This document shows, in pieces, positions 10,425 to 20,709 of a stretch of 64,000 bases of DNA. The notes under the pieces were generated by a model. The model did not search any database and was not told the DNA's origin. It saw nothing but the letters and a program-made list of their open reading frames with translations. Both the position numbers and the translations under genes were made by a program. Source of the DNA: Martinezella tropici. GTDB taxonomy: Bacteria; Pseudomonadota; Alphaproteobacteria; Rhizobiales; Rhizobiaceae. The stretch is taken from NCBI RefSeq assembly GCF_003287875.1, contig NZ_QMKK01000042.1, positions 62,001-126,000 on the forward strand, in the 5' to 3' direction. How positions within the stretch are numbered: the first letter of the stretch is position 1; each line of letters begins with the position of its first letter.

Positions 10425-11577
10425 TCGCTTCCAGCCGGTACCGCTTATCGCAGTTTCGATTGTCGCCGGAATAGTTGGATGGAGTGGTCATATCTTGCTG
10501 CTTCCGACCGCACTGGCGTTCCCGATTCTTTGGGCGCGGGCGCAAACGAGATGGGTGGCGGCGCTTGTTTCTGCCGGATACTTTCTTGCGGCGTCACGTG
10601 GTCTGCCGCAGGGCGTCGCAACTTTCTATTCGTCGGACCTTTGGCCCGGTCTGTTGCTATGGTTGTGTGCGTCTGTGAGTTTTGTTGGCGTGCATACGGC
10701 CCTCTGGACAAAGCGCTCCCGTGTTCGCCCATATCACTATCTTGCTGCGATGGTCCTCATGGCATTTCCACCCCTCGGTATCATCGGCTGGGCACATCCG
10801 GTGACGGCGGCCGGCATTCTGTTTCCGGGATGGGGATGGTGGGGACTGGCGGCAACGACAGCCGGCCTCATGGGCCTCGTAACCCGCATGTGGCCGGCTG
10901 TCATGATCGCCTTCGCAGGCTTTTGGCTTTGGTCCGCCGCTACCTGGACCGGGCCGCATCTACCCGATGGTTGGCAGGGCGTCGATCTCGAAATGGGGTC
11001 ATCGCTCGGCCGTGACACCAGCATTCAACGCCACCGTGATCTGATTGCAACGGTGAAGGTTCATGGAGTTGGCGGCAGCCCAATGATCGTGCTGCCCGAG
11101 AGCGCCTTGGGCTTCTGGACGCCGTCGGTCGAACGGCTGTGGGTCAAGGCTCTTGAAGAAACGGACGTTACGGCGGTCACTGGGGCTACCACAGTGGATG
11201 CGGCTGGCTACGACAACGTGCTCGTTGCCATCTCCGCAACCGACGCCAGGGTCCTCTATCGCGAACGCATGCCGGTGCCGGGCTCGATGTGGCAGCCCTG
11301 GCGGACGTGGTTCGGCCAGAGCGGCGGAGCGAGAGCGCACTTCTTCGCAAATCCCATTGTCGATCTTGGGAGTGCGCGAGGCGCGCCGCTGATCTGCTAC
11401 GAGCAACTGATCGTCTGGCCGGTGCTGCAATCGATGCTCGACGACCCCGACCTGATCATCGCCGTCGGCAACGGATGGTGGACCAGAGGGACGTCTATCG
11501 TTGCGATCCAGCACGCTAGCGCCATCGCCTGGGCAAAGCTCTTCGCAAAACCGCTCGTTTTTTCGTTCAACACCTGA
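10414..11577 (+). CDS. traB: Conjugal transfer protein TraB (nitrilase-like)
   Basis: A 387-residue polytopic membrane protein. The N-terminal 170 residues are largely hydrophobic; the C-terminal part resembles the nitrilase/apolipoprotein N-acyltransferase fold, with MIVLPES (glutamate) and the cysteine motif APLICYEQ. TraB of Ti plasmids raises transfer efficiency by an uncertain mechanism. It is third in the traA-F-B-H order, and its start overlaps traF. Confidence 0.93.
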   Translation: MRHDRFQPVPLIAVSIVAGIVGWSGHILLLPTALAFPILWARAQTRWVAALVSAGYFLAASRGLPQGVATFYSSDLWPGLLLWLCASVSFVGVHTALWTKRSRVRPYHYLAAMVLMAFPPLGIIGWAHPVTAAGILFPGWGWWGLAATTAGLMGLVTRMWPAVMIAFAGFWLWSAATWTGPHLPDGWQGVDLEMGSSLGRDTSIQRHRDLIATVKVHGVGGSPMIVLPESALGFWTPSVERLWVKALEETDVTAVTGATTVDAAGYDNVLVAISATDARVLYRERMPVPGSMWQPWRTWFGQSGGARAHFFANPIVDLGSARGAPLICYEQLIVWPVLQSMLDDPDLIIAVGNGWWTRGTSIVAIQHASAIAWAKLFAKPLVFSFNT

Positions 11578-11593
11578 AGCCCGAGGAGACGTC

Positions 11594-12196
11594 ATGTTGG
11601 ATCCTACGTTTATCAAGGAATGCGCCGATCCTTCACTCAGGCCCCCGGTCGTCGAGCAGTTCGTGGAAGCCGCAGGCTCGGAGGATCCCTTCGCCGTCAC
11701 GGTCAAATCCGGCGGCCGGTTGGTCCTCGTGCCGAAGGCGAAGTCGGTCGACGAGGCAATGGCGATCGCGAGGCAATATGTCGGACAGGCCGTCGTTCGC
11801 GTCGGCCTGACGCAGCTCCCCGCTGGCGTCGGCTCCAAGGACGCTGCCGACTTGTTGCCGGACCTCGTGGAGCCTTGCGAAAACCTTCATAAAGGAACCG
11901 CACTGTTCGCCAAGGTTCTAAGGATCGTAGCCAGGTGGTACGGCAACCCCAAGAGCGAAGAGGTTTTCCCGCAGATTTTCGAAGATGCCGTTTATGCCTG
12001 GAAAACGGGCGAATTTGAAGGCGTAAGCGTATTCCACGCAGCGGATCCGGGAGGTGCCATAAAACTGCCGCGGCAAAGCCAAGTGAATTCGGTCGATGAC
12101 GAGGCAGTGGCGACACCGGAAAAGCAATCGGATACGAATGAGGAGGTTGATCGGGCGGGAATTCGGATCGATCTCTCCCGCATTGGCGGAAATTGA
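11594..12196 (+). CDS. traH: Conjugal transfer protein TraH
   Basis: A 200-residue soluble protein beginning MLDPTFIKECADPSLRPPVV. Size, sequence style and position directly after traB match TraH of Ti/rhizobial plasmids, whose function is not well defined. The ATG at 11594 follows a GAGGAG site. The last 40 residues are acidic and probably disordered before the conserved-looking end. The gene ends 2 bases from the convergent toxin gene. Confidence 0.88.
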   Translation: MLDPTFIKECADPSLRPPVVEQFVEAAGSEDPFAVTVKSGGRLVLVPKAKSVDEAMAIARQYVGQAVVRVGLTQLPAGVGSKDAADLLPDLVEPCENLHKGTALFAKVLRIVARWYGNPKSEEVFPQIFEDAVYAWKTGEFEGVSVFHAADPGGAIKLPRQSQVNSVDDEAVATPEKQSDTNEEVDRAGIRIDLSRIGGN

Positions 12197-12198
12197 CG

Positions 12199-12573
12199 TT
12201 ATTCCGGCAGCGCATAGCGCGTCAGGATAACCTCACCATCTTCGATGGCAATCTCCACCACTTCATTCACGATCTCTTGGGAATCGGCGAGTTCCTGCAG
12301 CACCGCCATGAATAAATCGCGCTGCAAACCTGGCAGGACCTGCGGTACGATGATCACCAAGCCGGCATGCAGCTCCTCTTTCGCGTAGAGTTTCCTAAAG
12401 TCGCGCGCGTTGTTCGTCACGAACGTGAAATCATGGGCGACAATGCGAGGCATCAGATCCCAATCAGTCTCGCCGCTAAGACCAAGCCAATTGACATGAA
12501 AGCAGTCGTGGCCGTGTTCTTGCGCCACAGCCACGAGCGAGGTGTGCAGGCATTCATCGATAAGGAATTTCAA
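12199..12573 (-). CDS. DUF5615 PIN-like toxin of a toxin-antitoxin pair
   Basis: A 124-residue protein beginning MKFLIDECLHTSL. The acidic MKFLIDE start and the later FVTNNARDF motif are typical of the DUF5615/Mut7-C PIN-like domain, putative ribonuclease toxins. It lies 20 bases downstream of a DUF433 gene in the same direction, the usual antitoxin-first order. It probably stabilises the plasmid; RNase activity is inferred from the family. Confidence 0.85.
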   Translation of the reverse strand: MKFLIDECLHTSLVAVAQEHGHDCFHVNWLGLSGETDWDLMPRIVAHDFTFVTNNARDFRKLYAKEELHAGLVIIVPQVLPGLQRDLFMAVLQELADSQEIVNEVVEIAIEDGEVILTRYALPE

Positions 12574-12593
12574 GAAGCGGCGCCCGAGGATTT

Positions 12594-13199
12594 TCAGGAA
12601 TCAACTTTGGCCAGCGGCAAACGCTTCACCGATTTCACCTTCAATCCCTGTTCCGACAGCTTTTTTGGGCGCCCTCTAGCAGGGTGAGCCGCCGCCCAAA
12701 TTTCGGCGAGTTCCACCATCCGCGCTGTGACGGAAGGATAGCCCTCGACGATCTCTGCCGTACTGGCACCTTGCTGTCTCATAGCAGCGATCATGCGCAC
12801 CGGAATTCGAGTTCCGGTGAACACCGGCTCGCCGCCCGCGACGCCCTTCACAGTCTGGATCTTCTGCTCGGCCTCTCGAAGGGCGTCTGCACGCGCGGCC
12901 AGCTGCTCCCTCGCCCGCGCTACGTCGACGATCAAATAGTCATCCGCCCTCACCGTATCGGCGTCGGGATTCCGGTCAATTGTCTCGAACAATCGTTTGC
13001 GGCGCTCGGCCGTGAGGATCGATCCGACGCCGTACCAGAGCTTGAGGCGCAATAGATCCTCGTCGGTAAGTTCCCGCCCTCCACGTCCTAAATGGGCAGC
13101 GATGATCCGCTTGTCGATTGCATTATGCACCGACTTTACTGCAATCTCGCTGAGCGCTGCAGCTTCGGTGGGCGTGTAAGCGCGAGTAGCGGTGGCCAT
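12594..13199 (-). CDS. DUF433-type antitoxin
   Basis: A 201-residue protein with an N-terminal helix-turn-helix-like region (PTEAAALSEIAVKSVHNAID) and a C-terminal DUF433 domain (GEPVFTGTRIPVRMIAAMRQ, then EGYPSVTARMVELA). DUF433 proteins pair with DUF5615 toxins. ATG 13199 is preferred to ATG 13205 because AAGGAG lies 9 bases upstream of the former but only 2 bases from the latter. The HTH suggests autoregulation of the pair. Confidence 0.87.
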   Translation of the reverse strand: MATATRAYTPTEAAALSEIAVKSVHNAIDKRIIAAHLGRGGRELTDEDLLRLKLWYGVGSILTAERRKRLFETIDRNPDADTVRADDYLIVDVARAREQLAARADALREAEQKIQTVKGVAGGEPVFTGTRIPVRMIAAMRQQGASTAEIVEGYPSVTARMVELAEIWAAAHPARGRPKKLSEQGLKVKSVKRLPLAKVDS

Positions 13200-13285
13200 A
13201 ATCATTCTCCTTGTGGAGAATATATAGTTCAGGCGATATCTATCGTAAAGTCCTGCGACAATTTTCGTCAGTCAGGATCGCGGCT

Positions 13286-13507
13286 TCACTTCTTTTCCGG
13301 CCGCCGTTTCAGCAGATCAGACGCTTCTGTTTCTAAGACTTTTGCCAAGCGATCCACCACGTCGATACTGGCATTGTATATGCTGCGTTCCAGGGAGCTG
13401 ATGTAGGTTCGGTCAATACCTGCTCGATGCGCGAGTTCTTCTTGCGACAAGCCTTTGGCCAGACGCGCAGCTTTCAAGTTTCGTGCAAGCACCTCTCGAA
13501 TCTCCAT
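13286..13507 (-). CDS. Small XRE-family transcriptional regulator
   Basis: A 73-residue protein that is almost entirely one Cro/C1-type helix-turn-helix (LAKGLSQEELAHRAGIDRTY, then ISSLERS) with a basic C-terminus. It lies between the toxin-antitoxin pair and traM. Similar one-domain XRE proteins regulate plasmid and phage functions; its targets here are unknown. Confidence 0.85.
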   Translation of the reverse strand: MEIREVLARNLKAARLAKGLSQEELAHRAGIDRTYISSLERSIYNASIDVVDRLAKVLETEASDLLKRRPEKK

Positions 13508-13744
13508 GATCGAGAGAGCAACCGCTTGCAGAGTATTTCACCACGGAGTATACTCGACAAAGCTATTTTGTTCGCAAAATCAAGGCCATGTGGGACGCCA
13601 AAGGGTGCGCATGTTGGGCGATGACCCGCAAAAAATCAATTTCCCTTTCGACCTTCAGAAAGTTGGTAATCGACCGCAACCATGCGTGATGCCAGTAAGC
13701 CTCGGATATTGGCGACCGCAAAAATAAAGCAGGAGAAGACAGGG

Positions 13745-14065
13745 ATGATTGAGGCCGGCTCATCCGAGGCAGACGAACAGGCCGCGCGTGAATCTCGCTA
13801 CCGGTCGATGCCAGAGTCGAAGCTGGAAGCGTTGGCTGTTTCCGCAATCCTTGAACACCGCCGCCTTCTTGTCGCGGACGAGGCCGTTTATGAAGAATGG
13901 ACCCGCGCGTCGGCGGACCCGTCGGTCTCCGACGATGTCCTCGCCAGTCTGCAGGACGAATATCTCGCGCGCCAGAAGAAATCCGAGGCACAACAGCAAG
14001 AGCTTTCGGAAATCATCGACATTCTCGGTTATGTCCCTGAGGTTCCGCTCGACGACGAGAAGTGA
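13745..14065 (+). CDS. traM: TraM-like quorum-sensing antiactivator
   Basis: A 106-residue helical protein. The core LEALAVSAILEHRRLL and the ending LSEIIDILGYVPEVPLDDEK match TraM, which binds TraR and blocks its DNA binding until the autoinducer accumulates. ATG 13745 has an AGGAGA site about 9 bases upstream; the longer frame to 13682 has none. It is convergent with the traR-like gene, with 3 bases between stop codons, supporting the assignment. Confidence 0.85.
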   Translation: MIEAGSSEADEQAARESRYRSMPESKLEALAVSAILEHRRLLVADEAVYEEWTRASADPSVSDDVLASLQDEYLARQKKSEAQQQELSEIIDILGYVPEVPLDDEK

Positions 14066-14068
14066 AGA

Positions 14069-15324
<1,256 letters not shown>

Positions 15325-16068
15325 ATGGCGCGGCCGCATGCAGAGGAAATGCGACTGTCATCTGTGCTGAACACACTGGAAAATGCGCGGCAGGCTGATG
15401 ACTTGCAATTCGTTCTCTCGGAAATCCGCCGCGGATATGGCTTTGCACATGCAACTTTGCTTGTCGTTCGTGCCGGTATTTCTCCCCTTCCCTATCCCTT
15501 CTTCTGCACGACCTATCCGCCCGCATGGACGGATATCTATTTACGAAGAAACTATTTCGAAATTGATCCCGTCATCGAGATCAGCCGTACCGGCTTTCTC
15601 CCGGTGGACTGGCATGCGTTACGCGCGCAATCCCTAAAGGGCAAAGCCTTCTTGAGGGATGCAAGAGGGTTTGGCGTCGGCAGACATGGCCTCACCATGC
15701 CTGTGAGAGGGGCCAACGGAGAGCGTTCCCTTTTTTCGGTAACGTCGGCTGCGAACCGGTCGGACTGGCGGAGACTTCGTGATGCCAGCATCTGGGAACT
15801 GCAGGTTCTCTCCCATTATCTGCATGATAAGGCCGTACTTGTCTCCGGTCTTCGGGCAAGCGGCGCTCGCGATATGTTGTCTCGACGCGAGCGGGAGTGC
15901 CTGCAGCTTATCGCGCGCGGCGAGATCCCCAAGCAGATTGCCGCTAGACTACAGATTTCCGAAGGGACAATACGGCTTTATCTCCGCCTGGCCAGGCGCA
16001 AGCTCGGCGCCAGGACGCTTTACCAAGCGGTCGCCAGGGCGAGTTTCCTGGAGATCATTGATGTGTGA
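15325..16068 (+). CDS. Second LuxR-family autoinducer-binding regulator (CinR-like)
   Basis: A 247-residue regulator with an N-terminal autoinducer-binding domain (W68, Y72, D81, P82, W96 in the canonical W-x3-Y-x8-DP-x13-W pattern) and a C-terminal LuxR HTH (MLSRRERECLQLIARGEIPK). It diverges from traR and lies 199 bases upstream of the methyltransferase gene in the same direction. R. etli p42a uses both a TraR and a CinR for transfer; this gene may be the equivalent or may control the following two genes. The start at 15325 has only a weak AAGG site. Confidence 0.87.
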   Translation: MARPHAEEMRLSSVLNTLENARQADDLQFVLSEIRRGYGFAHATLLVVRAGISPLPYPFFCTTYPPAWTDIYLRRNYFEIDPVIEISRTGFLPVDWHALRAQSLKGKAFLRDARGFGVGRHGLTMPVRGANGERSLFSVTSAANRSDWRRLRDASIWELQVLSHYLHDKAVLVSGLRASGARDMLSRRERECLQLIARGEIPKQIAARLQISEGTIRLYLRLARRKLGARTLYQAVARASFLEIIDV

Positions 16069-16267
16069 GCCAATGCCATTCGGTGCCAATCCGACAACCT
16101 CCGCTTGTCCGTCAATCTGATAAAATCGACCGATTGCAGCGCCATCCCTCTTCGATGACATCTGTGCATTCAAGGAGCCTGCGCTGCAGCAAGCCGTAGT
16201 CTTGTCTGGAACCGCGGTCCTATCGCGACGCGGCTGCTCCTTTCGGCCTTACAGGAAGGATTGGATC

Positions 16268-17314
16268 ATGGTGGATAGGCAGACGATTGATGCTTGGCAA
16301 AAGGCGCCCCGCCTGAACGCGTTCGCGCCGTTTTTCGAGCGAACCGCACGCGGTCTTGGCGGAATGCCTGACCTTGGCACTCCCGAACCCGACTTATCGC
16401 TCCTGGAATTCGATCTCGACTCCATGGTGTTCTGGGACACGCACCGCCGCCTTTGGGGGAATTTCGACAATCATTATTTCGCAAGTATTCCCTATCGCCT
16501 GGAAGAGGAGTGCCGAATGGGTGCCGCAATGCTCGCCTTTGCTCTGGGCGCATGGGGACGGAGGCGGCAAGCCGCTGCCGTCTATACGCTCGGGGCGGGA
16601 GCTGGCACTCTTGCAAGAGCGCTGGCAAGACTGGGCGACGGAAGGCTGACAACCCTGTGCTGCAGTCCGACTGAAGGCAATCGCATCAGCTTCTTCGCGC
16701 AGCGGGGAAGTGAGCATGCCCATTTCCATCATGGTCCGTTTTTCGAACTCGACGACGAACGATATGCGACGGATGAAAATCTTCGACCGTTCCGAGACGG
16801 ATATGACATCGTGCTGGAGGATACGACCTTCCAAATGTATGGCCGCGATCGGGAGGCACAGCTCTCCGTCATAGCTCCGCGGATTCGGGTTGGCGGATTG
16901 CTGATACAGGTTCAAAAGCTCATAGACCCGGACATCAAGGCCTATTTCGCTCGGGAGCGTCAAAAGGACGAAGACTTCAAGTCACGCTACTTTTCGCAGA
17001 CGCAGATCGTCGCAAAGAAGCGCGAAGTTCTCGACACGATGGCGGATTATCAAGTCGATCTGGAAACCACGATTTCCGCTTTGAGGCCGTACTTCAGCTA
17101 TTCCGTCGGCACCTGGAACAGCGGTAATTTCTACACGATCGTTTCGTCCAATTCGGCCGCTTCCCTGCGAGACTTCGTCAGCTCGATGGTGAAACCGGCG
17201 ATTCCAGAGGAATTTTGCTACGAGCAACTGCCTCTCGTTTTCGCGCCCGAGACAGCGCCGCCGCTCGGTGAGCAGTGGGTGTGGCGGGCTGCCCGTCCCG
17301 CCGGCGGGTTCTGA
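16268..17314 (+). CDS. Putative class I SAM-dependent methyltransferase
   Basis: A 348-residue cytoplasmic protein. VYTLGAGAGTLARALARLG (about residues 121-139) looks like the SAM-binding motif I, and YDIVLEDTTFQMYG followed by IAPRIRVGGLLIQVQKL fits later strands of a Rossmann methyltransferase, so a small-molecule methyltransfer role is inferred. ATG 16268 is chosen for the strong AGGAAGGA site 8-15 bases upstream. The substrate is unknown. It lies downstream of a luxR gene and 41 bases ahead of an unassigned 467-residue protein with which it probably forms an operon. Confidence 0.6.
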   Translation: MVDRQTIDAWQKAPRLNAFAPFFERTARGLGGMPDLGTPEPDLSLLEFDLDSMVFWDTHRRLWGNFDNHYFASIPYRLEEECRMGAAMLAFALGAWGRRRQAAAVYTLGAGAGTLARALARLGDGRLTTLCCSPTEGNRISFFAQRGSEHAHFHHGPFFELDDERYATDENLRPFRDGYDIVLEDTTFQMYGRDREAQLSVIAPRIRVGGLLIQVQKLIDPDIKAYFARERQKDEDFKSRYFSQTQIVAKKREVLDTMADYQVDLETTISALRPYFSYSVGTWNSGNFYTIVSSNSAASLRDFVSSMVKPAIPEEFCYEQLPLVFAPETAPPLGEQWVWRAARPAGGF

Positions 17315-17355
17315 CATCGCGATATGAGGGTTCAAGACAAGGGGACCGGACGCAT

Positions 17356-18759
17356 ATGGCTGCTAGCGGCAACGCCTATCTGACCTTGGCGGACATGAAG
17401 AAGACCTTGTCCCACGTCATGCCTGGCATTGATCAGTTCTGGAGCCGCGAGCTCAAAGATTACGCGAGAGCTGTCTACGAGGTCGAGGGGCATCGCGCCG
17501 GTTGCGCTATCCGTGACGCTGCGATGAGCCGGCTGCAAGCCTGTGTCGAACGAGCGGCGCTGAGGTCAGGTGCGGATGGCACGCAGGCCCGGGAGGCCGC
17601 GGATCAACTGGCTGCGGCGCCGGTCATTCAAACCGGACCGCATTGCCATCTGTTGATAGAGCCTGATGCCTTTTACACACATCTGTTCAGCCTGCTTGGT
17701 CTCAGCGCTCATCGGCTTCGATGGCACATCTGGTACGGCGCCTCCACTGTCAAATTCATCGAGAAGGCGAAGAAGGGTCCCGGTTGGCTCACTCTTGATA
17801 ACGAAACGATCAACGTCTTCGGCCTTTCGCGGAGCAGAATGGATGCCTACAGCTTATGCGGATCGAATGGCATCTACCGCTTCCTGTTGTCGGCAAGCGA
17901 AAGGGGCCAAGGGGCCAATCCATCGGAGGAAAGGCTGAAAACGATCCTGCCCGGCGAAGGCTTCGCATCGGCCGCCGAGGCGATCAAAGCCGGAAATCAG
18001 GCACTATGGGAGCGTTTTTTTCCCGGACAGGTCCGGCTGCTTCAGCTTGACGATATCGACATGGCGGACCTCGTGGCCGATCATCTCGAAGATGCGGACT
18101 CATGGCTTTCGAAGTGCACCGGTGGAGATGGCGCATGGGCCTCCGCCATCCTGCAGGCAATCGATGAACTTGACGCCGGGCCATGGGCAGGATGGATCCG
18201 CAGGACCACAGACCTCTTCTGGGGATTGGCTGAAGGCAAGATCTTTCCCTTGCGGTTGAAAAATGGCGTTCTTTCGGACGTCAAAGGATCCCGCCCCGAC
18301 GTACGGTTCGAGCCGATGAGTATTGCCGCGGCGCTTCGGCAACGCACAATTGTGCCCAGCTTGTTTATGACGTTTCTGGTGATCTCCATCCTGCCTGGAA
18401 CACGCGTTCTCGGTGGATGTCGTCAGGTCGTCTACTATCCCCTCATGCGTCATGTTCTTGCGACAGCGCTTCAGAAAACAGGTGAAACCAGTTTGTTGCA
18501 CGCCCTCCGCGCCGACGTCCGTCCAGGCGTATGGGGACATCGCGTGCTGAAGCCGCATAATGGTTCCCCATTCGCGGACTTGGAGAATGAGACCGTGATG
18601 GATCTGCTCGAGCTCTACGGCAAGCAGACGCTTGCCGAGACATGCGGTGATCTCGCGAGTTTTACCGGCGATCCGATTTGGGCGGGGCTGACGGCGCGCA
18701 TGAGAGAGGGGAAAATCCGCGTTCCGACTTCAGAGCGGCAGTGGGCACGGTCGTCGTAG
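17356..18759 (+). CDS. Unassigned 467-residue protein, partner of the methyltransferase
   Basis: I do not recognise a family. It appears soluble, although residues 335-355 (SLFMTFLVISILPGTRVLGG region) are hydrophobic. Distinctive elements include GPHCHLLIEPDAFYTHLFSL and a likely glycine-rich turn GTRVLGGCRQVVYYP. ATG 17356 follows AAGGGG about 11 bases upstream. It starts 41 bases after the methyltransferase and reads in the same direction behind a LuxR regulator. A role in making a secondary metabolite or signal is only an inference from this setting. Confidence 0.7.
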   Translation: MAASGNAYLTLADMKKTLSHVMPGIDQFWSRELKDYARAVYEVEGHRAGCAIRDAAMSRLQACVERAALRSGADGTQAREAADQLAAAPVIQTGPHCHLLIEPDAFYTHLFSLLGLSAHRLRWHIWYGASTVKFIEKAKKGPGWLTLDNETINVFGLSRSRMDAYSLCGSNGIYRFLLSASERGQGANPSEERLKTILPGEGFASAAEAIKAGNQALWERFFPGQVRLLQLDDIDMADLVADHLEDADSWLSKCTGGDGAWASAILQAIDELDAGPWAGWIRRTTDLFWGLAEGKIFPLRLKNGVLSDVKGSRPDVRFEPMSIAAALRQRTIVPSLFMTFLVISILPGTRVLGGCRQVVYYPLMRHVLATALQKTGETSLLHALRADVRPGVWGHRVLKPHNGSPFADLENETVMDLLELYGKQTLAETCGDLASFTGDPIWAGLTARMREGKIRVPTSERQWARSS

Positions 18760-18834
18760 CAACTTCTCTTGGGGAAAAGGAAACGTGCTGACCCTTCACC
18801 CGTTATAACCCGCCCTACCCCACTGGAGATGGAC

Positions 18835-19347
18835 ATGTCGCCAAACACACGAGGGATGTTGATCAGACGCCTGTCGATCGACGATGTCGAAATCTTCCGC
18901 CGCATTCGTCTGGAGGCGCTCTCTTGCGATCCGTCCTCATTTGCGAGCGTCCATGACGATTGGGTAGATCTTTCGGACGAGGAGTGGCGTAACCGGTTGA
19001 ACGAGCCGGTTTTCGTCGCATTCATCAACGGGGAGCCTGTTGGGATGATGGGCCTGTCGCGTTATCGTCCGAGGAAAATGGCGCATCGCGCAACACTCGT
19101 GAGTGTCTATGTGCGAAAGAGTGCACGCGGAACCGGGATCGCTGCCGATCTTCTAGCCACCGTGTCGGATTATGCAAGAAGCCTTGGAATTACGCAGCTG
19201 GAACTCGCGGTCAACGCCAAGAACGCGGTCGCGGTGCAGTTCTATCGGCGCCATGGATTTGTCGAGGTCGGCCGAATTCCCGGCGGAGTGCTTGATGGAG
19301 GCAGGGAAGTCGACGACATTATCATGGTGTGGCGACTGGACGGATGA
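18835..19347 (+). CDS. GNAT-family N-acetyltransferase
   Basis: A 170-residue protein with the GNAT fold: VSVYVRKSARGTGIAADLL carries the acetyl-CoA-binding R/Q-x-x-G-x-G/A motif, and VAVQFYRRHGFVEVGR is the conserved C-terminal strand-helix. It acetylates an unknown amine. ATG 18835 (GGAG upstream) is preferred over a TTG at 18769. It starts 75 bases after the preceding unassigned gene and could be cotranscribed with it. Confidence 0.85.
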   Translation: MSPNTRGMLIRRLSIDDVEIFRRIRLEALSCDPSSFASVHDDWVDLSDEEWRNRLNEPVFVAFINGEPVGMMGLSRYRPRKMAHRATLVSVYVRKSARGTGIAADLLATVSDYARSLGITQLELAVNAKNAVAVQFYRRHGFVEVGRIPGGVLDGGREVDDIIMVWRLDG

Positions 19348-19385
19348 GCGGTTCCCACGCCCGTATCCCAAGTTAGCTACGAGCG

Positions 19386-19490
19386 ATGAAGGCTGGTGCT
19401 GTCGAATTCCTGACGAAGCCAGTACGGCACCAGGACTTGCTGGGTGCGGTCACTGCGGCGATCGACAACCGGGTGTCCGCTACACCCTAG
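19386..19490 (+). pseudogene. Fragment of a FixJ-type response regulator
   Basis: The 34-residue frame MKAGAVEFLTKPVRHQDLLG... is the C-terminal end of a receiver domain of the FixJ/NodW type (conserved lysine in LTKP). An in-frame stop precedes it, and no aspartate-bearing half or output domain follows. It is a gene remnant. Confidence 0.7.
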
Positions 19491-19953
19491 CGCCCAGCCC
19501 GAGTGCCCTCGTCATCTCGTTCATGATCCCCAGTCGCGCTTCGATTACGGCGATCTTCTCAGGTGTGTCGGCCTGAAGCGCCTCGATGTCGATGAACAAT
19601 TGCTCGCAGCCGCCGGGAATGACGGTCCCGAACATCTGACCAGGTTCGTCGCTGATGTTTCTCCACGCATGCTGGACATGAGGTGGTAGGACGACCACCG
19701 TCCCCGGCGGCGCATCGAATATCTCGCCTCCGCATTCGAAGCGATATAGTCCCTTTATCACTCGGAAGATTTCGGTCTCCCGGGTATGGGTATGAGGCGC
19801 TGGCCCCTGTCCCGGTGGGGTGAACGTCTCCCACATGCCAAAGGCTCCCCCGGTCTCGGCGGCGGTGGCGTGGATTACGATCCTCGCTCCAAAAGGAGTC
19901 CTTGCTACCCGCGGCTTGTCGGGCAGCGAAATGATCGCCTTCCGAGATGACAT
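19480..19953 (-). CDS. Cupin-domain protein
   Basis: A 157-residue single-domain cupin. Motif 1 is PAPHTHTRETEIFRVIKG (two His and Glu as metal ligands) and motif 2 is PPGTVVVLPPHVQHAWRN. Such proteins are often dioxygenase-like or act as small-molecule sensors; the substrate is unknown. ATG 19953 has an AGGGGAAG-type site. It is flanked by two response-regulator relics. Confidence 0.85.
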   Translation of the reverse strand: MSSRKAIISLPDKPRVARTPFGARIVIHATAAETGGAFGMWETFTPPGQGPAPHTHTRETEIFRVIKGLYRFECGGEIFDAPPGTVVVLPPHVQHAWRNISDEPGQMFGTVIPGGCEQLFIDIEALQADTPEKIAVIEARLGIMNEMTRALGLGARV

Positions 19954-20039
19954 CGGCGCTTCCCCCTTCGCTCTCGTCGGGCATCCCGTCCCCGACAGCG
20001 GCCCCACAATTAAGCTACTTAAACGTCACTAAGTCCACC

Positions 20040-20235
20040 CTGAACAAGTCGGCGCTGTTCGGTCGTTGCTGTCGCCAATCGACTGCGTGGCCCGTCGGTG
20101 CATGAAGATAAACGGGCTGCGAAATCCCAGCACCTTGACTTCTTCGTAGAACTTTATGCCGCTCTGACCGAGCAATCAGACATCAAGGATCACGCAGCGG
20201 ATTCCGGCCAACTGCCCCGCAGACGAGAATTCGGC
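20040..20235 (-). pseudogene. Decayed response-regulator receiver domain
   Basis: On the minus strand AGQLAGIRCVILDV, a TGA stop, then LLGQSGIKFYEEVKVLGFRS and PFIFM follow the receiver-domain pattern around the phosphorylated aspartate (LILDV-x-MPGMTG) of FixJ-like regulators. The internal stop and lack of surrounding domains show a pseudogene. It lies on the opposite strand to the other receiver fragment at 19386. Confidence 0.65.
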
Positions 20236-20493
20236 CGCGAAAGGAAGCGCCTACGTTGAACCTCGACCCGGATCTTTTCCTTGTTGCACGGCTCATGTAA
20301 TTCTGCCCGATGCCAAGGCACCATTTCCTGCGCACCATCAGCTACGCGTCAACGGTGCTATTCTGGCCACCCGCCGCGGACTTGACTCTTCTCCAAAATG
20401 AGAACATTTATAGAACAAACAAGGCTGATGGCCTGGGTTTACACAAAATTCGAGGAAACGAACCGCCACGTCGGCGGAACGGAGACGCGCGTC

Positions 20494-20709
20494 ATGCGAA
20501 CGACCGGCTACACAATCACGCCCCACGATGCAGAGGTTTTCAGGGATCTCGTCGCATTCCTGGGCGAAGATGTTTTTGATCAGCGTCGGCGCGACGGAGC
20601 AGTCGCCAAGTCGGATGCGTTTCAGCGTCGGATTAGCGAGGCCAGGAGCGTGCTGAAAGGGCTTGGCGCCTATGACATGGCCAGATTGGAGGAGAACCGC
20701 CATGGGTGA
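20494..20709 (+). CDS. Small hypothetical protein, first of a three-gene unit
   Basis: A 71-residue charged protein of unknown function (MRTTGYTITPHDAEVFRDLV...). ATG 20494 has GGAG 9 bases upstream; an alternative ATG at 20398 gives 103 residues without a ribosome site. Its end overlaps the next gene by 8 bases, indicating a cotranslated pair. Confidence 0.6.
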   Translation: MRTTGYTITPHDAEVFRDLVAFLGEDVFDQRRRDGAVAKSDAFQRRISEARSVLKGLGAYDMARLEENRHG

